Below, in pieces: positions 25,515-34,539 of a stretch of 64,000 nt of DNA. The stretch comes from Nitrospirota bacterium (GTDB taxonomy: Bacteria > Nitrospirota > JACRHJ01), in NCBI GenBank assembly GCA_016212105.1, contig JACRHJ010000060.1, positions 1-64,000 on the forward strand, given 5' to 3'. Every line of letters starts with the position of its first letter. Within the stretch, counting starts at the first letter, position 1. A model generated the notes under the pieces. The model had not been told where the DNA came from, searched no databases, and saw only the letters and a list, made by a program, of their open reading frames with translations. Both the position numbers and the translations under genes were made by a program.

Positions 25515-27170
25515 TTGTCAACTTTCCGCCACCACGTGCACCGCGTTCCAGTCGAGCGGCGGCCAATCCTGAACGTATTCGCCGCGGCGCCGCTATTGCT
25601 GGTGCTAGTCCTTTCCCCCGGCGTCGCATGGGGGCTTGCCTCCAACAACGTCCCGTTAGACAGCCCAGTATACGTATACCTTGAAAAACTCTCCGGGTTC
25701 GGCCTGATAGATACGGACATCCAGGGCCTGAAACCCTTCTCGAAGGCCGAGGCCGCGAGGCTCCTGCTCGAGGCGGACGGCAATATGAACAGGGTGGAAG
25801 GCGGGGCGCCCGAACTGGCCAGGGACATATCGCGAAGGCTGCACGAACTGCTGCCGCGCGAGGCCGACCTACTGACGCAGGAGGACGAGGCCCCGGCCTT
25901 CGACTGGAACCCGCTGGCGGGAATGCGCGCGCGCTATATATACGTAGACGGCAGGCCCAGGGACTACAACAGGCGGATTCCCGACGAGGGCGGCGAGGGC
26001 ATATTCGGCATCGGGCATATCAGGCAGAGGAGCCCGAAGGGCACGACTGTCCAGGCCGGAGGCAGCGAGGGGACGCCGCTCCTCGAGAACAACGAGGGCG
26101 TGGTCTACCGGAGCGGCCACAACCTCGAACTGAGGCCGGACGTCGAGTTCTACCTGACGAAACACGTCTCGGCGCTGGTTGAGCCGCAGGCGCTCCTTCG
26201 GGACGGCGACGCGGACGTCAGGCTCAACAAGGGATACGTCAAGCTCGGCGGAAAGGGGCTGGAGCTTCAGGCCGGGAGGGACGCGAACTGGTTCGGCCAG
26301 GGTTACCGGGGCTCCACGGTCCTGACCAGTAACGCACCGAACCTCTACCAGGTAAAACTATCGAGCCCGGAACCTTTGAGGTGGCGCTGGCTCAGGGAGA
26401 ACGTCGGGCTTGTCAAGTATGCGCTGGTATTTTCGAGGCTGGAGGCGAGCGGGTCCGGAAAGGACCTCCGCCAGCCCTGGTTCACCGCCGTCAAGCTGTC
26501 GGTCAAGCCGGCGCCAAACCTCGAACTTGGCTTCAACCTCGGCCGACAGACCGGGGGGCCTGGAGTAAAGGCCGGCGGAGGCGCGGAGGCGGTCATATTC
26601 GGAGGCGAGCCGGCCGACGGCACCAACTCCGTTGCCGGGCTCGAGTTCCGGTACAGGCTGCCCGCGCTCAGGGACTCGGTCGTATACTTCGAGTTCGCGG
26701 GCGAGGACGCATGGTTCTGGCCGTTCGTCGAGAGCTACGTGGGCGGCGTCTACATCCCGCGTCTGACCGCGGACGGCAGGAACGACCTCCGTTTCGAGTT
26801 CTTCTACGGCAACAAGATAGAGTACGCCGACTACCAGTTCCCGCAGGGATTCACGAACGGCAACCTGATAATGGGCCACTCGCAGGGTGGTGACACCAAG
26901 GAGTACTTCGCGCGCTTCACGCATTACTTCTCGGCCAGGAACCGTCTCGCCGTCGAGTACATCCACGGCCAGCGCGGCAGGTTAGGCAGGATACCGCCGC
27001 AGGTCCCTGAGGTACGGGATGCGGCCAGGTTCTTCTGGAACCTGCCCGTAAGGGGGGACTGGGACGCGTTGTTGAACTACGGCTACGAGGACGTGAGGAA
27101 TTTCAACCTCGTCAGCGGCGCGCGGCAGAACAATCAGCTGTTCAGGCTAGAAATATCTTACAGGTATTGA
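25515..27170 (+). CDS. Wzi-family capsule assembly outer-membrane protein
   Basis: 551-residue predicted outer-membrane beta-barrel. A hydrophobic signal region (ILNVFAAAPLLLVLVLSPGVAWG) is followed by the Wzi-family N-terminus VPLDSPVYVYLEKLSGFGLI, then alternating amphipathic strands ending in NNQLFRLEISYRY, a terminal aromatic as expected for BAM-dependent barrels. The best start is TTG 25515, with AGGGA 6 nt upstream; a GTG at 25536 is an alternative. Wzi-like proteins retain capsule at the surface. Last gene of the polysaccharide locus. Confidence 0.87.
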   Translation: MSTFRHHVHRVPVERRPILNVFAAAPLLLVLVLSPGVAWGLASNNVPLDSPVYVYLEKLSGFGLIDTDIQGLKPFSKAEAARLLLEADGNMNRVEGGAPELARDISRRLHELLPREADLLTQEDEAPAFDWNPLAGMRARYIYVDGRPRDYNRRIPDEGGEGIFGIGHIRQRSPKGTTVQAGGSEGTPLLENNEGVVYRSGHNLELRPDVEFYLTKHVSALVEPQALLRDGDADVRLNKGYVKLGGKGLELQAGRDANWFGQGYRGSTVLTSNAPNLYQVKLSSPEPLRWRWLRENVGLVKYALVFSRLEASGSGKDLRQPWFTAVKLSVKPAPNLELGFNLGRQTGGPGVKAGGGAEAVIFGGEPADGTNSVAGLEFRYRLPALRDSVVYFEFAGEDAWFWPFVESYVGGVYIPRLTADGRNDLRFEFFYGNKIEYADYQFPQGFTNGNLIMGHSQGGDTKEYFARFTHYFSARNRLAVEYIHGQRGRLGRIPPQVPEVRDAARFFWNLPVRGDWDALLNYGYEDVRNFNLVSGARQNNQLFRLEISYRY

Positions 27171-27602
27171 TCTAAAAATTTTAATATAAGTCTCAAACCC
27201 TTTAAATATCACGTGTTCTGTCGAGTATCCTTAATTAGTTAATATTAATAACTGTTAATACACGCTTGACACCCCGGAATATCCTGTTATATTTATAACA
27301 ACCCCCCAAGAGCACCAAGTTCTAAGCCTGGCATGTCAGCGGCCGGCACGTTTCACGGAAGGCCGAGGGCTTGATAGTCCGGCTTGGTCTTACCCCTGCA
27401 ACTGCAATACTTAAATATTGTATCGTTCATTGACGGGCCTTTGCGTTTCGGCTGCGCAAGGGTTTTATCGAGGCGTCAGCCGTTTTTTCCGGAAGGGAGA
27501 ATTGTACAGGGATTATTGTTTTCATTTTGACGATCGGGAGCTGTATCGGTTTCGCTGTACCCGCCGGGAGGCATGGCGGGAATCCAAAACAGGAGGGAAG
27601 TT
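27171..27602 (+). other. Promoter and long structured leader of the secreted-protein island
   Basis: 432 bp without a supported gene. After an AT-rich stretch (27171-27260) comes a strong promoter (27266-27293). The predicted leader is about 300 nt and can form several helices: a nested set ACCAAG/CTTGGT (27314-27319 with 27383-27388), AAGCC/GGCTT (27324-27328 with 27368-27372) and GGCC/GGCC (27341-27344 with 27361-27364); a second domain TGACG/CGTCA (27431-27435 with 27474-27478) enclosing CCTTTGCG/CGCAAGG; and CCCGCC/GGCGGG (27560-27565 with 27575-27580) just before the ribosome site. It matches no riboswitch consensus I know. Confidence 0.5.
27266..27293 (+). promoter_or_regulatory. Strong sigma-70-type promoter
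   Basis: Consensus TTGACA (27266-27271), 16-nt spacer, TATATT (27288-27293), inside an AT-rich segment. It drives the giant beta-helix gene and probably the three oxidase-like genes behind it. Confidence 0.75.
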
Positions 27603-30600
27603 ATGAAAAAAGCAAGACAGTCAGCCATCTTGCTGGCGGCGTTCGCGCTGGTGCTCTTGGCGCATTCGCTTGCGCAGGCGTTCACGCTGAACGTCGTTGA
27701 CCAGAACGGCGCGCCCATCGGCACGTACAAGTGGCTCGCGGAGGAGGACACCACCCACCCGGTGAACCTCGGCCTCGCTGACAACAACAGCTTGAGCGTC
27801 AGCATCTACAAGAGCTACAACCCTGTGTTCGCCACCGGCGACAACACCGACCTGACGCCGCTCGACGGGTTCGACCCGCTCAAGCGCTACTACATCTCGG
27901 TCCTGCCGCCCGGCTACGCTCTCGGCGGGGCAAATATCGCCGCGGGACAGACTACCGCGACGGTTATCTGCCAGAACCTGCCCATACCCACGGCGCAGAT
28001 AAGGGTGTACGCCTTCCACGACAACGGGCCGATTAACGGCGCGCCGGACGACCCGGCCGAGGCGCCGCTTCCCGGTTTCAAGGTCGTCATATTTGACACG
28101 TTCGGTCAGCAGGCGACCGACACATTCGGCAACCCGATCGGCACGACATACCTCAAGAACCTGGACGGCTCGTTCCAGATGGACATCGACGGGAACCCGA
28201 TAATGGACGTGCAGGGCGGCGAGGTACTGACCGACGCGAACGGCGAGGCGCTGATAAAGAACCTCGCGCCTGGCAAGTACGGCGTCAGGGTCGTCCCGAC
28301 TGACGGCCTGCCCTGGAGCCAGACCTCGACAATCGAAGGCACGCCCGGCATAGACGCATGGGTCAGGGCGAACGAGCCCCCGTTCTTCGACGAGCTGGGC
28401 TTCCTCTCCTGGCACGCGTTCATGGGCTTCGTCCTTCCGATGGAGTTCCCGGCTCCTGCTCCGGGCGCGACGGTCGGGACGATTACCGGCGCGATACACC
28501 AGTCGCACTCGAACAAGCCGCCGCTGCAGCTTGGCGGCAACGTCGGCAAGCCGGCATCCGCCGCGTGGGTCGGGCTCAACAACCTTAGCGGCGCGGACGA
28601 GCAGGTGTTCGCCGCCCCGTGCAACCCGGACACCGGCGAGTTCACCATCAACAACGTCCCGCCGGGCACTTACCAGCTCGCCATCTGGGACACGAACCTC
28701 GACTACATCATCGACTTCAGGACCATAACGGTGCCACCGACAGGCGGCACGGTAGCGATGGGTCAGGTACCCATCAACTCCTGGTTCGGCAACTTCGAGG
28801 GCGTGGTGTTCAACGACGCCGACGAGGATGGCTTCCAGGACCCCGGCGAGATGGGCCTGGCCAACCAGGCGGTCAACCTCCGCTTCAGGGACGGATCTAT
28901 CTACCAGTCCACCGTCACCGACATGATGGGCGAGTACGGTTTCAACGAGGTATTCCCCTGGTTCAAATGGATAGTGACCGAGGTTGACTTCGCCAGGTTC
29001 AAGGCCACCGGCGCGACGTTCATCGTCGACAACGGCGGGCCGATAACGGACTTCGCCCGCTGGATTAACCCGCAGCCGCAGGTGGACGACCTCGGCGTGC
29101 CGATCATCAACCCGAATACCGGCGACAACCTCTCGCGCACCGAGGTAGGCCCGGTCCTTACGCAGGGCATGATACTCTACTTCGACCAGACCAACTTCGC
29201 CGACTGGGGCAAGAAGGCGTACGTCGTCGGGCCCGACAACATCATGGGCACCCTTGACGATATACCGGGCGAGAACGGCGGCATCTCCGGCATAGTCTAC
29301 TACGACACGACGAGGGCCGAGAACGACCCGAGGTTCAACGGCGCCGAACCCTGGCAGCCTGGCATACCCAACGTCAACGTGGAGCTGTACAGGATACTCG
29401 CAAGGGACATCAACGGCAAGCCGAGCACGCTCGAGTTCGTCGACGCGACACAGACCGACAGCTTCGACGACAGCCAGCCGACCGGCTGCATCGGCGACGA
29501 GCAGTCCACCGGCTTCGCGCCTTACGTCGACTGCTCCGAGACGCTCAAGACATGGAACCAGCTCCGCCCGGCGGTCTTCAACGGCGGATACGCGTTCAAT
29601 AACCTCACGCCCGGCGACTACGTGGTCAAGGTCATCCCGCCGGCCGGCTACAAGATAGTCAAGAACGACGACAAGAACGTCGACTTCGGCATGTCCTTCA
29701 CCCCCGGCCTCCTGGCGGCCCCGCCGGCCTGCGTGGGCGCCGAGGTAGTCGTCCCGCCGGTCCTGTCGTTCGACGGCGCGACCGAGAACCCGTCCTACGA
29801 CCCGGCCAACCCCGCCAAGACCATGCCGCTCTGCGACATGAAGGAGGTGCGCCTGGCGCAGTCGATGAACTCGGCGGCCGACTTCTTCATCTTCACGGAC
29901 GTGCCCAAGGCCGCACGGTTCGTGGGCCTGATAACCAACGACGTCGCCGCCGCCTTCGCCCCCGGCGACCCGAGGGTCGGCGACAAGTTTGGCCCGTCAT
30001 GGATGCCGGTGTCCTTCCAGGACTACATGGGCAACGAGATAGGCCGCGCCTACACCGACCAGTGGGGCCAGTACAACATCCTTATACCGGGCAGCTACAC
30101 GGTGAACGTGCCGAACCCGACCGGCGTCTCGCCGAACATGGTAAACGTGGTGCTGAACCACCCTGGCACCCCCACCAACCCGGACCCGTGGTACGACCCC
30201 GCATACGCGGTGTTTGCAGTCAACTTCGACGCGTGGCCGGCGAAGACGACGCAGATAGACACGCCGAACCTGCCCAAGACCCCGCTCGTACAGACCGGGA
30301 TAGTCGACTGCTTCCCTGTCGCGGGCACGCCGGTAATCAGCCGCGTGGACGCAGGGCTGGGCGGACCCTATGTGGCCAACGCACCTGAGACGGTGACGCT
30401 GACCTCGGCCGGGCTTTCCCCGCTTCTCGTCCCCAACCCGCTGTTCAACCCCGACTGCCCCGGCCCGGTCTGCGAACCTCCGACCATAACGGTCAACAGG
30501 GACTTCGGGTTCGGCAGCTCGCTCGGCATGGTCACCGTCGACGGCGTTTCGCTCCCGGTACTGTCGTGGAGCCCGGCGACTATTACCGTCCTCGTCGGTG

Positions 30601-33251
30601 CGGGCACCCCCACCGGACAGATCGAGGTCACGAGGGGCGACAACGGCCTCAGGACGCCGATGGGCGTGACGCTGCATGTAAAGTCCGGCGCCTACGATCC
30701 GAACGTGGTCCGGGTGGCCGCGGGCGGCTCGATACAGGCCGCCATAGACGCGGCCCCGGCCGGCTCGCTCATACTTGTCGAGTCCGGCGACTACGTCGAG
30801 AACCTGCTGATGTACAAGCCGGTCAAGCTCCAGGGCTACGGCGCCATCTCCACCAACATCAGGGCGGCGTTCTTCGACCTCGCGGCCCAGAACGCATGGC
30901 TCGCAAAGGTGGCGGACCTCGTCGCCGCTGGCGACGTGACTCTGGTCGACGGACAGCCGGTGGACTTCCCGCTCGACAGGGGCGCGGGCATAACCGTGCT
31001 CGGCAAGGCCGGCGACTTCCAGGCGGCCAACAACGCGCTTATCGACGGCTTCAGCGTCATCGGCGCGCTCAAGGGCGGCGGCATATTCGTCAACGGCCAC
31101 GCCTCGTACCTCGAGATAAGCAACAACAACATCGAGGACAACGGCGGCAACTTCGGCGGCGGCATACGCATGGGCTGGCCGTCCCTGGTCAACGCCACGA
31201 ACGACGGCTACAACAGCGCGTTCAACGACCACATCAACATCCATAACAACAGGATAAGCGGCAACAGCGCCATAGACGGCGGCGGCGGTATCGCCATCTT
31301 CAACGGCGCCGACGACTACAACGTCAACAACAACCTGGTCTGCGGCAACTTCGCACTGCTGTACGGCGGCGGCATAGCCCACTACGGACTGAGCGACAAC
31401 GGCACCATATACGGCAACGGCGTGCTGTACAACGCGGCATTCGACGAGGGCGGCGGCATAATGCTGGCTGGCGAGCTCGTGCCAGCAGGCGCGCCGCTCG
31501 GCACACTCACCCCCGGCGCCGGCTCGGTCGTTGTCGACACGAACGCGATATTCGCCAACAACGCCGGTGACGACGGCGGCGGCATCAGGACGCTCAGCTT
31601 CAACGGTCAGGACGTCGTGGCCAACCCGGACACCCCGTCCGCATGGCACGAGCTTGCCATAACCAACAACATGGTAGTCAACAACGTAACGGCCGACGCC
31701 GGCGGCGGCCTGTCGTTCGACGACACCGCGAGGGTCGCGGTCATCCACAACACCGTGGCGCACAACGACAGCACCGCGACATCCATAGACGCCTTCACCA
31801 CCAGCGCGACGATATCAGACCCGCAGGTGGCCGGCATAATGGGCAGGGCGCACAGCGCAGGACTGCAGGGCGCGTTCGGCGCGGGTCTCGAACAGACCTA
31901 CTCGGACCCGGCGCTCTACAATAACATAGTCTTCAACAACAGGTCGTTCCATTACGACGCGGACCTGCCGAACCTCATCAGCGACGGTTACTGGGACCTC
32001 GGCGTGTTCGGGACTCTTACGCCCGCGACGCTCAACCCGGAGTACTGCGTCCTGACCGATAACCCGTTGAACGCGGGCTACAGCGGGACAAACATCCTGG
32101 GCGACCCGCTTTTCGACACAGGCGGGTTCAACGACCTGCAGGCGCTCCTCGCGGGCAACGTGGTCGGCGTCATAACCGTAAACTACCTGCCGCCGCTGCC
32201 ATGGGCGGTCAACTACCACATCACGCCTGGCTCTCCTGCCATCAACGCAGGCGCGGCCAATATACCGCCTATCGGCGGATGGATGCCGATACTGAACACC
32301 GACTTTGACCGTCAGCCTCGCGGCGCCACGCCGGACATAGGGGCCGACGAGCTGGTCGGCGCGGCCCCCAACGTGACGCCGGTCAACGTGTCGGCGACCG
32401 CCGCCAACGGCGTGCCCGGATCCGCACAGCAGGTGGTCGCCGTCTGGAGCGACGCGAACGGCGCGATGGACCTGAACAACATGCAGCTGCAGGTGGGCAC
32501 CAACGCCACCGGCGGCATCATCAAGGTCAGGTATGTGAGGTCCACCAACCTGCTGCACATGGTCAACGACGCCGGCAATGCATGGCTGGGCGGCTTCACT
32601 CCCGGAAGCGCGAACGTGATAAGCAACTCCAGGGGCAGCCTCAACTGCGCCACCACAACTGTGACGTCCTCTGGCAACAACATAACCGTGAGCTTCAACT
32701 TAACTCCGGCTGCGACATATACCGGCTCCAAGAACCTGTCCATGTACGCGGTAGACAACTCAGGCGCTGCGACCGCCTGGCAGAGCAGGGGGACATGGAG
32801 CATCAACTCCCCGCCGGTGAACGTCTCTATCAACTCGCCGACCTCGGCGGCCGGCAACGCACAGACGCTGAACGCGGTCTGGTCCGACGGCAACGGAGCG
32901 ACGGACCTCAAGAACGTGCAGCTGCAGGTAGGCACAGGTGGCGCCGGTTCGATAGTCAAGGCCAGGTACATCAGGGCCACTAACCTGCTCTACCTGCTGA
33001 ACGACACCGGTTCCGCATGGGTCGGCGGTTTCGCGCCGGGCAGCGCCAATACGATCGTCAACTCGAGGGGCACGCTCAACTGCGCCGCCACGACGGTGAG
33101 CGCGGTCGGCAACAACCTGACGGTGAACTTCAGCTTCACCCCGGCAGCCGGGTTCACGGGGGCCAAGCCGCTGTACATGTACGCCATAGACAACAAGAAC
33201 GCAACGACTCCCGGATTCCAGCCCAAGGGCACCTGGACCATAACGCCGTAG
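27603..33251 (+). CDS. Giant secreted SdrD-B/beta-helix protein with two C-terminal repeat modules
   Basis: 1882 residues starting MKKARQSAILLAAFALVLLA with a clear signal peptide (cleavage near AQA-FT). AGGAGGG lies just before ATG 27603. In order: several carboxypeptidase-regulatory/SdrD-B-like beta-sandwiches (for example GVVFNDADEDGFQDPGEMGL near 400, GGISGIVYYDTT near 560), a central region with an IPT-like sandwich (about 920-1025), a parallel beta-helix (about 1034-1585) opening RVAAGGSIQAAIDAAPAGS with many N-N-x-I turns and GGGI steps, and two ~143-residue modules (PVNVS...GTW). No catalytic motif was recognised. Probably a cell-surface scaffold or adhesin; the neighbouring oxidase genes suggest a joint role. 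Confidence 0.85.
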   Translation: MKKARQSAILLAAFALVLLAHSLAQAFTLNVVDQNGAPIGTYKWLAEEDTTHPVNLGLADNNSLSVSIYKSYNPVFATGDNTDLTPLDGFDPLKRYYISVLPPGYALGGANIAAGQTTATVICQNLPIPTAQIRVYAFHDNGPINGAPDDPAEAPLPGFKVVIFDTFGQQATDTFGNPIGTTYLKNLDGSFQMDIDGNPIMDVQGGEVLTDANGEALIKNLAPGKYGVRVVPTDGLPWSQTSTIEGTPGIDAWVRANEPPFFDELGFLSWHAFMGFVLPMEFPAPAPGATVGTITGAIHQSHSNKPPLQLGGNVGKPASAAWVGLNNLSGADEQVFAAPCNPDTGEFTINNVPPGTYQLAIWDTNLDYIIDFRTITVPPTGGTVAMGQVPINSWFGNFEGVVFNDADEDGFQDPGEMGLANQAVNLRFRDGSIYQSTVTDMMGEYGFNEVFPWFKWIVTEVDFARFKATGATFIVDNGGPITDFARWINPQPQVDDLGVPIINPNTGDNLSRTEVGPVLTQGMILYFDQTNFADWGKKAYVVGPDNIMGTLDDIPGENGGISGIVYYDTTRAENDPRFNGAEPWQPGIPNVNVELYRILARDINGKPSTLEFVDATQTDSFDDSQPTGCIGDEQSTGFAPYVDCSETLKTWNQLRPAVFNGGYAFNNLTPGDYVVKVIPPAGYKIVKNDDKNVDFGMSFTPGLLAAPPACVGAEVVVPPVLSFDGATENPSYDPANPAKTMPLCDMKEVRLAQSMNSAADFFIFTDVPKAARFVGLITNDVAAAFAPGDPRVGDKFGPSWMPVSFQDYMGNEIGRAYTDQWGQYNILIPGSYTVNVPNPTGVSPNMVNVVLNHPGTPTNPDPWYDPAYAVFAVNFDAWPAKTTQIDTPNLPKTPLVQTGIVDCFPVAGTPVISRVDAGLGGPYVANAPETVTLTSAGLSPLLVPNPLFNPDCPGPVCEPPTITVNRDFGFGSSLGMVTVDGVSLPVLSWSPATITVLVGAGTPTGQIEVTRGDNGLRTPMGVTLHVKSGAYDPNVVRVAAGGSIQAAIDAAPAGSLILVESGDYVENLLMYKPVKLQGYGAISTNIRAAFFDLAAQNAWLAKVADLVAAGDVTLVDGQPVDFPLDRGAGITVLGKAGDFQAANNALIDGFSVIGALKGGGIFVNGHASYLEISNNNIEDNGGNFGGGIRMGWPSLVNATNDGYNSAFNDHINIHNNRISGNSAIDGGGGIAIFNGADDYNVNNNLVCGNFALLYGGGIAHYGLSDNGTIYGNGVLYNAAFDEGGGIMLAGELVPAGAPLGTLTPGAGSVVVDTNAIFANNAGDDGGGIRTLSFNGQDVVANPDTPSAWHELAITNNMVVNNVTADAGGGLSFDDTARVAVIHNTVAHNDSTATSIDAFTTSATISDPQVAGIMGRAHSAGLQGAFGAGLEQTYSDPALYNNIVFNNRSFHYDADLPNLISDGYWDLGVFGTLTPATLNPEYCVLTDNPLNAGYSGTNILGDPLFDTGGFNDLQALLAGNVVGVITVNYLPPLPWAVNYHITPGSPAINAGAANIPPIGGWMPILNTDFDRQPRGATPDIGADELVGAAPNVTPVNVSATAANGVPGSAQQVVAVWSDANGAMDLNNMQLQVGTNATGGIIKVRYVRSTNLLHMVNDAGNAWLGGFTPGSANVISNSRGSLNCATTTVTSSGNNITVSFNLTPAATYTGSKNLSMYAVDNSGAATAWQSRGTWSINSPPVNVSINSPTSAAGNAQTLNAVWSDGNGATDLKNVQLQVGTGGAGSIVKARYIRATNLLYLLNDTGSAWVGGFAPGSANTIVNSRGTLNCAATTVSAVGNNLTVNFSFTPAAGFTGAKPLYMYAIDNKNATTPGFQPKGTWTITP
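32379..33251 (+). repeat. Two tandem copies of the PVNVS...GTW module (giant protein)
   Basis: Each copy encodes about 143 residues: PVNVS start, W-SD-NGA-DL, LQVG, a N-LLY/H-ND-G-xW-GGF-PGSAN core, one cysteine in L-N-C-A-TTTV, then TVSFNLTP, G-K-L-MYA-DN and a closing GTW. Further copies end the third oxidase-like protein and the S8 protease. Confidence 0.85.
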
Positions 33252-33266
33252 GCGCTATACCGTGAC

Positions 33267-33293
33267 AAAGGGGGCGGCCTTGCCGCCCCCTTG
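33267..33293 (+). terminator. GC-rich hairpin between the giant gene and the first oxidase gene
   Basis: GGGGGCGG (33270-33277) pairs with CCGCCCCC (33283-33290) around a 5-nt loop, extended by flanking AAG/CTT bases. There is no T tract, so it is more likely an mRNA 3'-end stabiliser or partial attenuator than a full terminator; downstream genes could be expressed at a lower level. Confidence 0.5.
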
Positions 33294-33329
33294 AAGATAT
33301 AACCGGAAGCATATACAAGGAGGTATCTG

Positions 33330-34517
33330 ATGAACAAAACGGCATTATGGTTTATCCGGGGCGCAGTGTTCTGCGCGCTGATGTATGCCGTGCCGTCCAT
33401 GGCGATCGTCGACACGTACTGTCCGAGCGACCTGAACGGAGACGGTATATCCGATGACCCGGACGTCGTCTGCCGGCACATCACCGGCGGCGACGGCTTC
33501 GCCAAGATGGCGGACGGGAAAGACCTTTACGTCTTCGGTTTCGGAGACGCCACCGGCGTGCCGGACGGCGAGGTCATGATGACGAACATGCTCGGGGCCA
33601 ACACGCCGGCCCCGACCATAGTGGTCAAGGAGGGCCAGGAGGTTTACCTCACGCTGTCTAACGTAGGAATGGCGAACAGGCCGGACCTCTTCGACGCGCA
33701 CTCGGTCCATTGGCACGGCTTTCCGAACGCCTCCGTATATTACGACGGCGTCCCCGACGCGTCGGTCGCAATCAACATGGGCGCGAGCCTGTGGTACTAC
33801 TACAAGGCGATGGACCCCGGCACGTACATGTACCACTGCCACGTCGAGGTCGTCGAGCACATGGAGATGGGCATGGTCGGCAACCTGTTCGTGACCCCGC
33901 TCCAGGACGGTACCGCGTTCGACGACCCGACAGACTCGGTCGTCAAGAACTTCACCAAGTTCGCATACAACGACGGCGACGGGACGACCGGCTATGACGT
34001 CGACAAGCTGATACAGCTCGGCGACTTCGACTCCAGGTTCCACGACGCCTCCATATCCGTCCAGCCGCTGCCCTTCGACACGCTCGACGGGGACTACCAC
34101 CTGATAAACGGAAGGGGATACCCGGACACCATAAACCCGGACCCGATTGTCAACGTCGACGGCAACCCCTACCAGCCGGAGGATTCGCTGGTAACGGTAA
34201 CACAGGGGCAGAGGGTCCTCCTCAGGGTGTCCAACCTGTCGGCCACGGAGTACCACACGCTCAGGTCGCTCGGCATACCGATGAAGGTAATCGGGCGCGA
34301 TGCGAGGATACTGAGGACCGGCGGCGACCCGGCCGGCACCGACCTTTACTACTACACCTCGTCGGTCACTCTCGGGGGCGGCCAGTCCTATGACGTGCTG
34401 CTCGACACCACCGGCGTCGCGCCCGGGACGTACTTCCTGTACTCCCGCAACCTGAACGACCTGAACAACAAGGACGAGCGGCGCGGCGGTATGATGACCC
34501 AGATCGTGGTGCAATAA
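33330..34517 (+). CDS. Multicopper oxidase-like protein carrying the type 1 copper half-site
   Basis: 395 residues with a signal peptide (about 1-25). A Ca-binding-like DLNGDGISDDPD segment follows. Cupredoxin domain 1 has HSVHWHG (H124, H127, H129) and YHCHVEVVEHMEMGM (H169, C170, H171, H177, M182), which equals the HxxHxHG plus HCHxnHx4M pair that holds type 1 copper and half of a trinuclear centre. The second cupredoxin-like domain (about 200-395) has no copper ligands. The other two HxH motifs needed for a complete oxidase are missing here but present in the next gene. AAGGAGG precedes the ATG. Possible substrates are metals such as Mn(II), Fe(II) or Cu(I) (inference). Confidence 0.88.
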   Translation: MNKTALWFIRGAVFCALMYAVPSMAIVDTYCPSDLNGDGISDDPDVVCRHITGGDGFAKMADGKDLYVFGFGDATGVPDGEVMMTNMLGANTPAPTIVVKEGQEVYLTLSNVGMANRPDLFDAHSVHWHGFPNASVYYDGVPDASVAINMGASLWYYYKAMDPGTYMYHCHVEVVEHMEMGMVGNLFVTPLQDGTAFDDPTDSVVKNFTKFAYNDGDGTTGYDVDKLIQLGDFDSRFHDASISVQPLPFDTLDGDYHLINGRGYPDTINPDPIVNVDGNPYQPEDSLVTVTQGQRVLLRVSNLSATEYHTLRSLGIPMKVIGRDARILRTGGDPAGTDLYYYTSSVTLGGGQSYDVLLDTTGVAPGTYFLYSRNLNDLNNKDERRGGMMTQIVVQ

Positions 34518-34539
34518 CCAGCTCAAGAGGAGGTACGAC

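Noticed and set aside
27300-27602. c-di-GMP (GEMM) riboswitch in the leader of the giant protein gene
   Set aside because: Regulation by c-di-GMP would suit a surface protein, but the conserved GGGACGCAAAGCC-like core and the tetraloop/receptor arrangement are missing.
27603-33251. Polysaccharide lyase or pectinase activity for the beta-helix protein
   Set aside because: The parallel beta-helix fold is shared with lyases, but no catalytic Asp/Lys/Arg constellation was recognisable; the domain mix fits a structural surface protein better.
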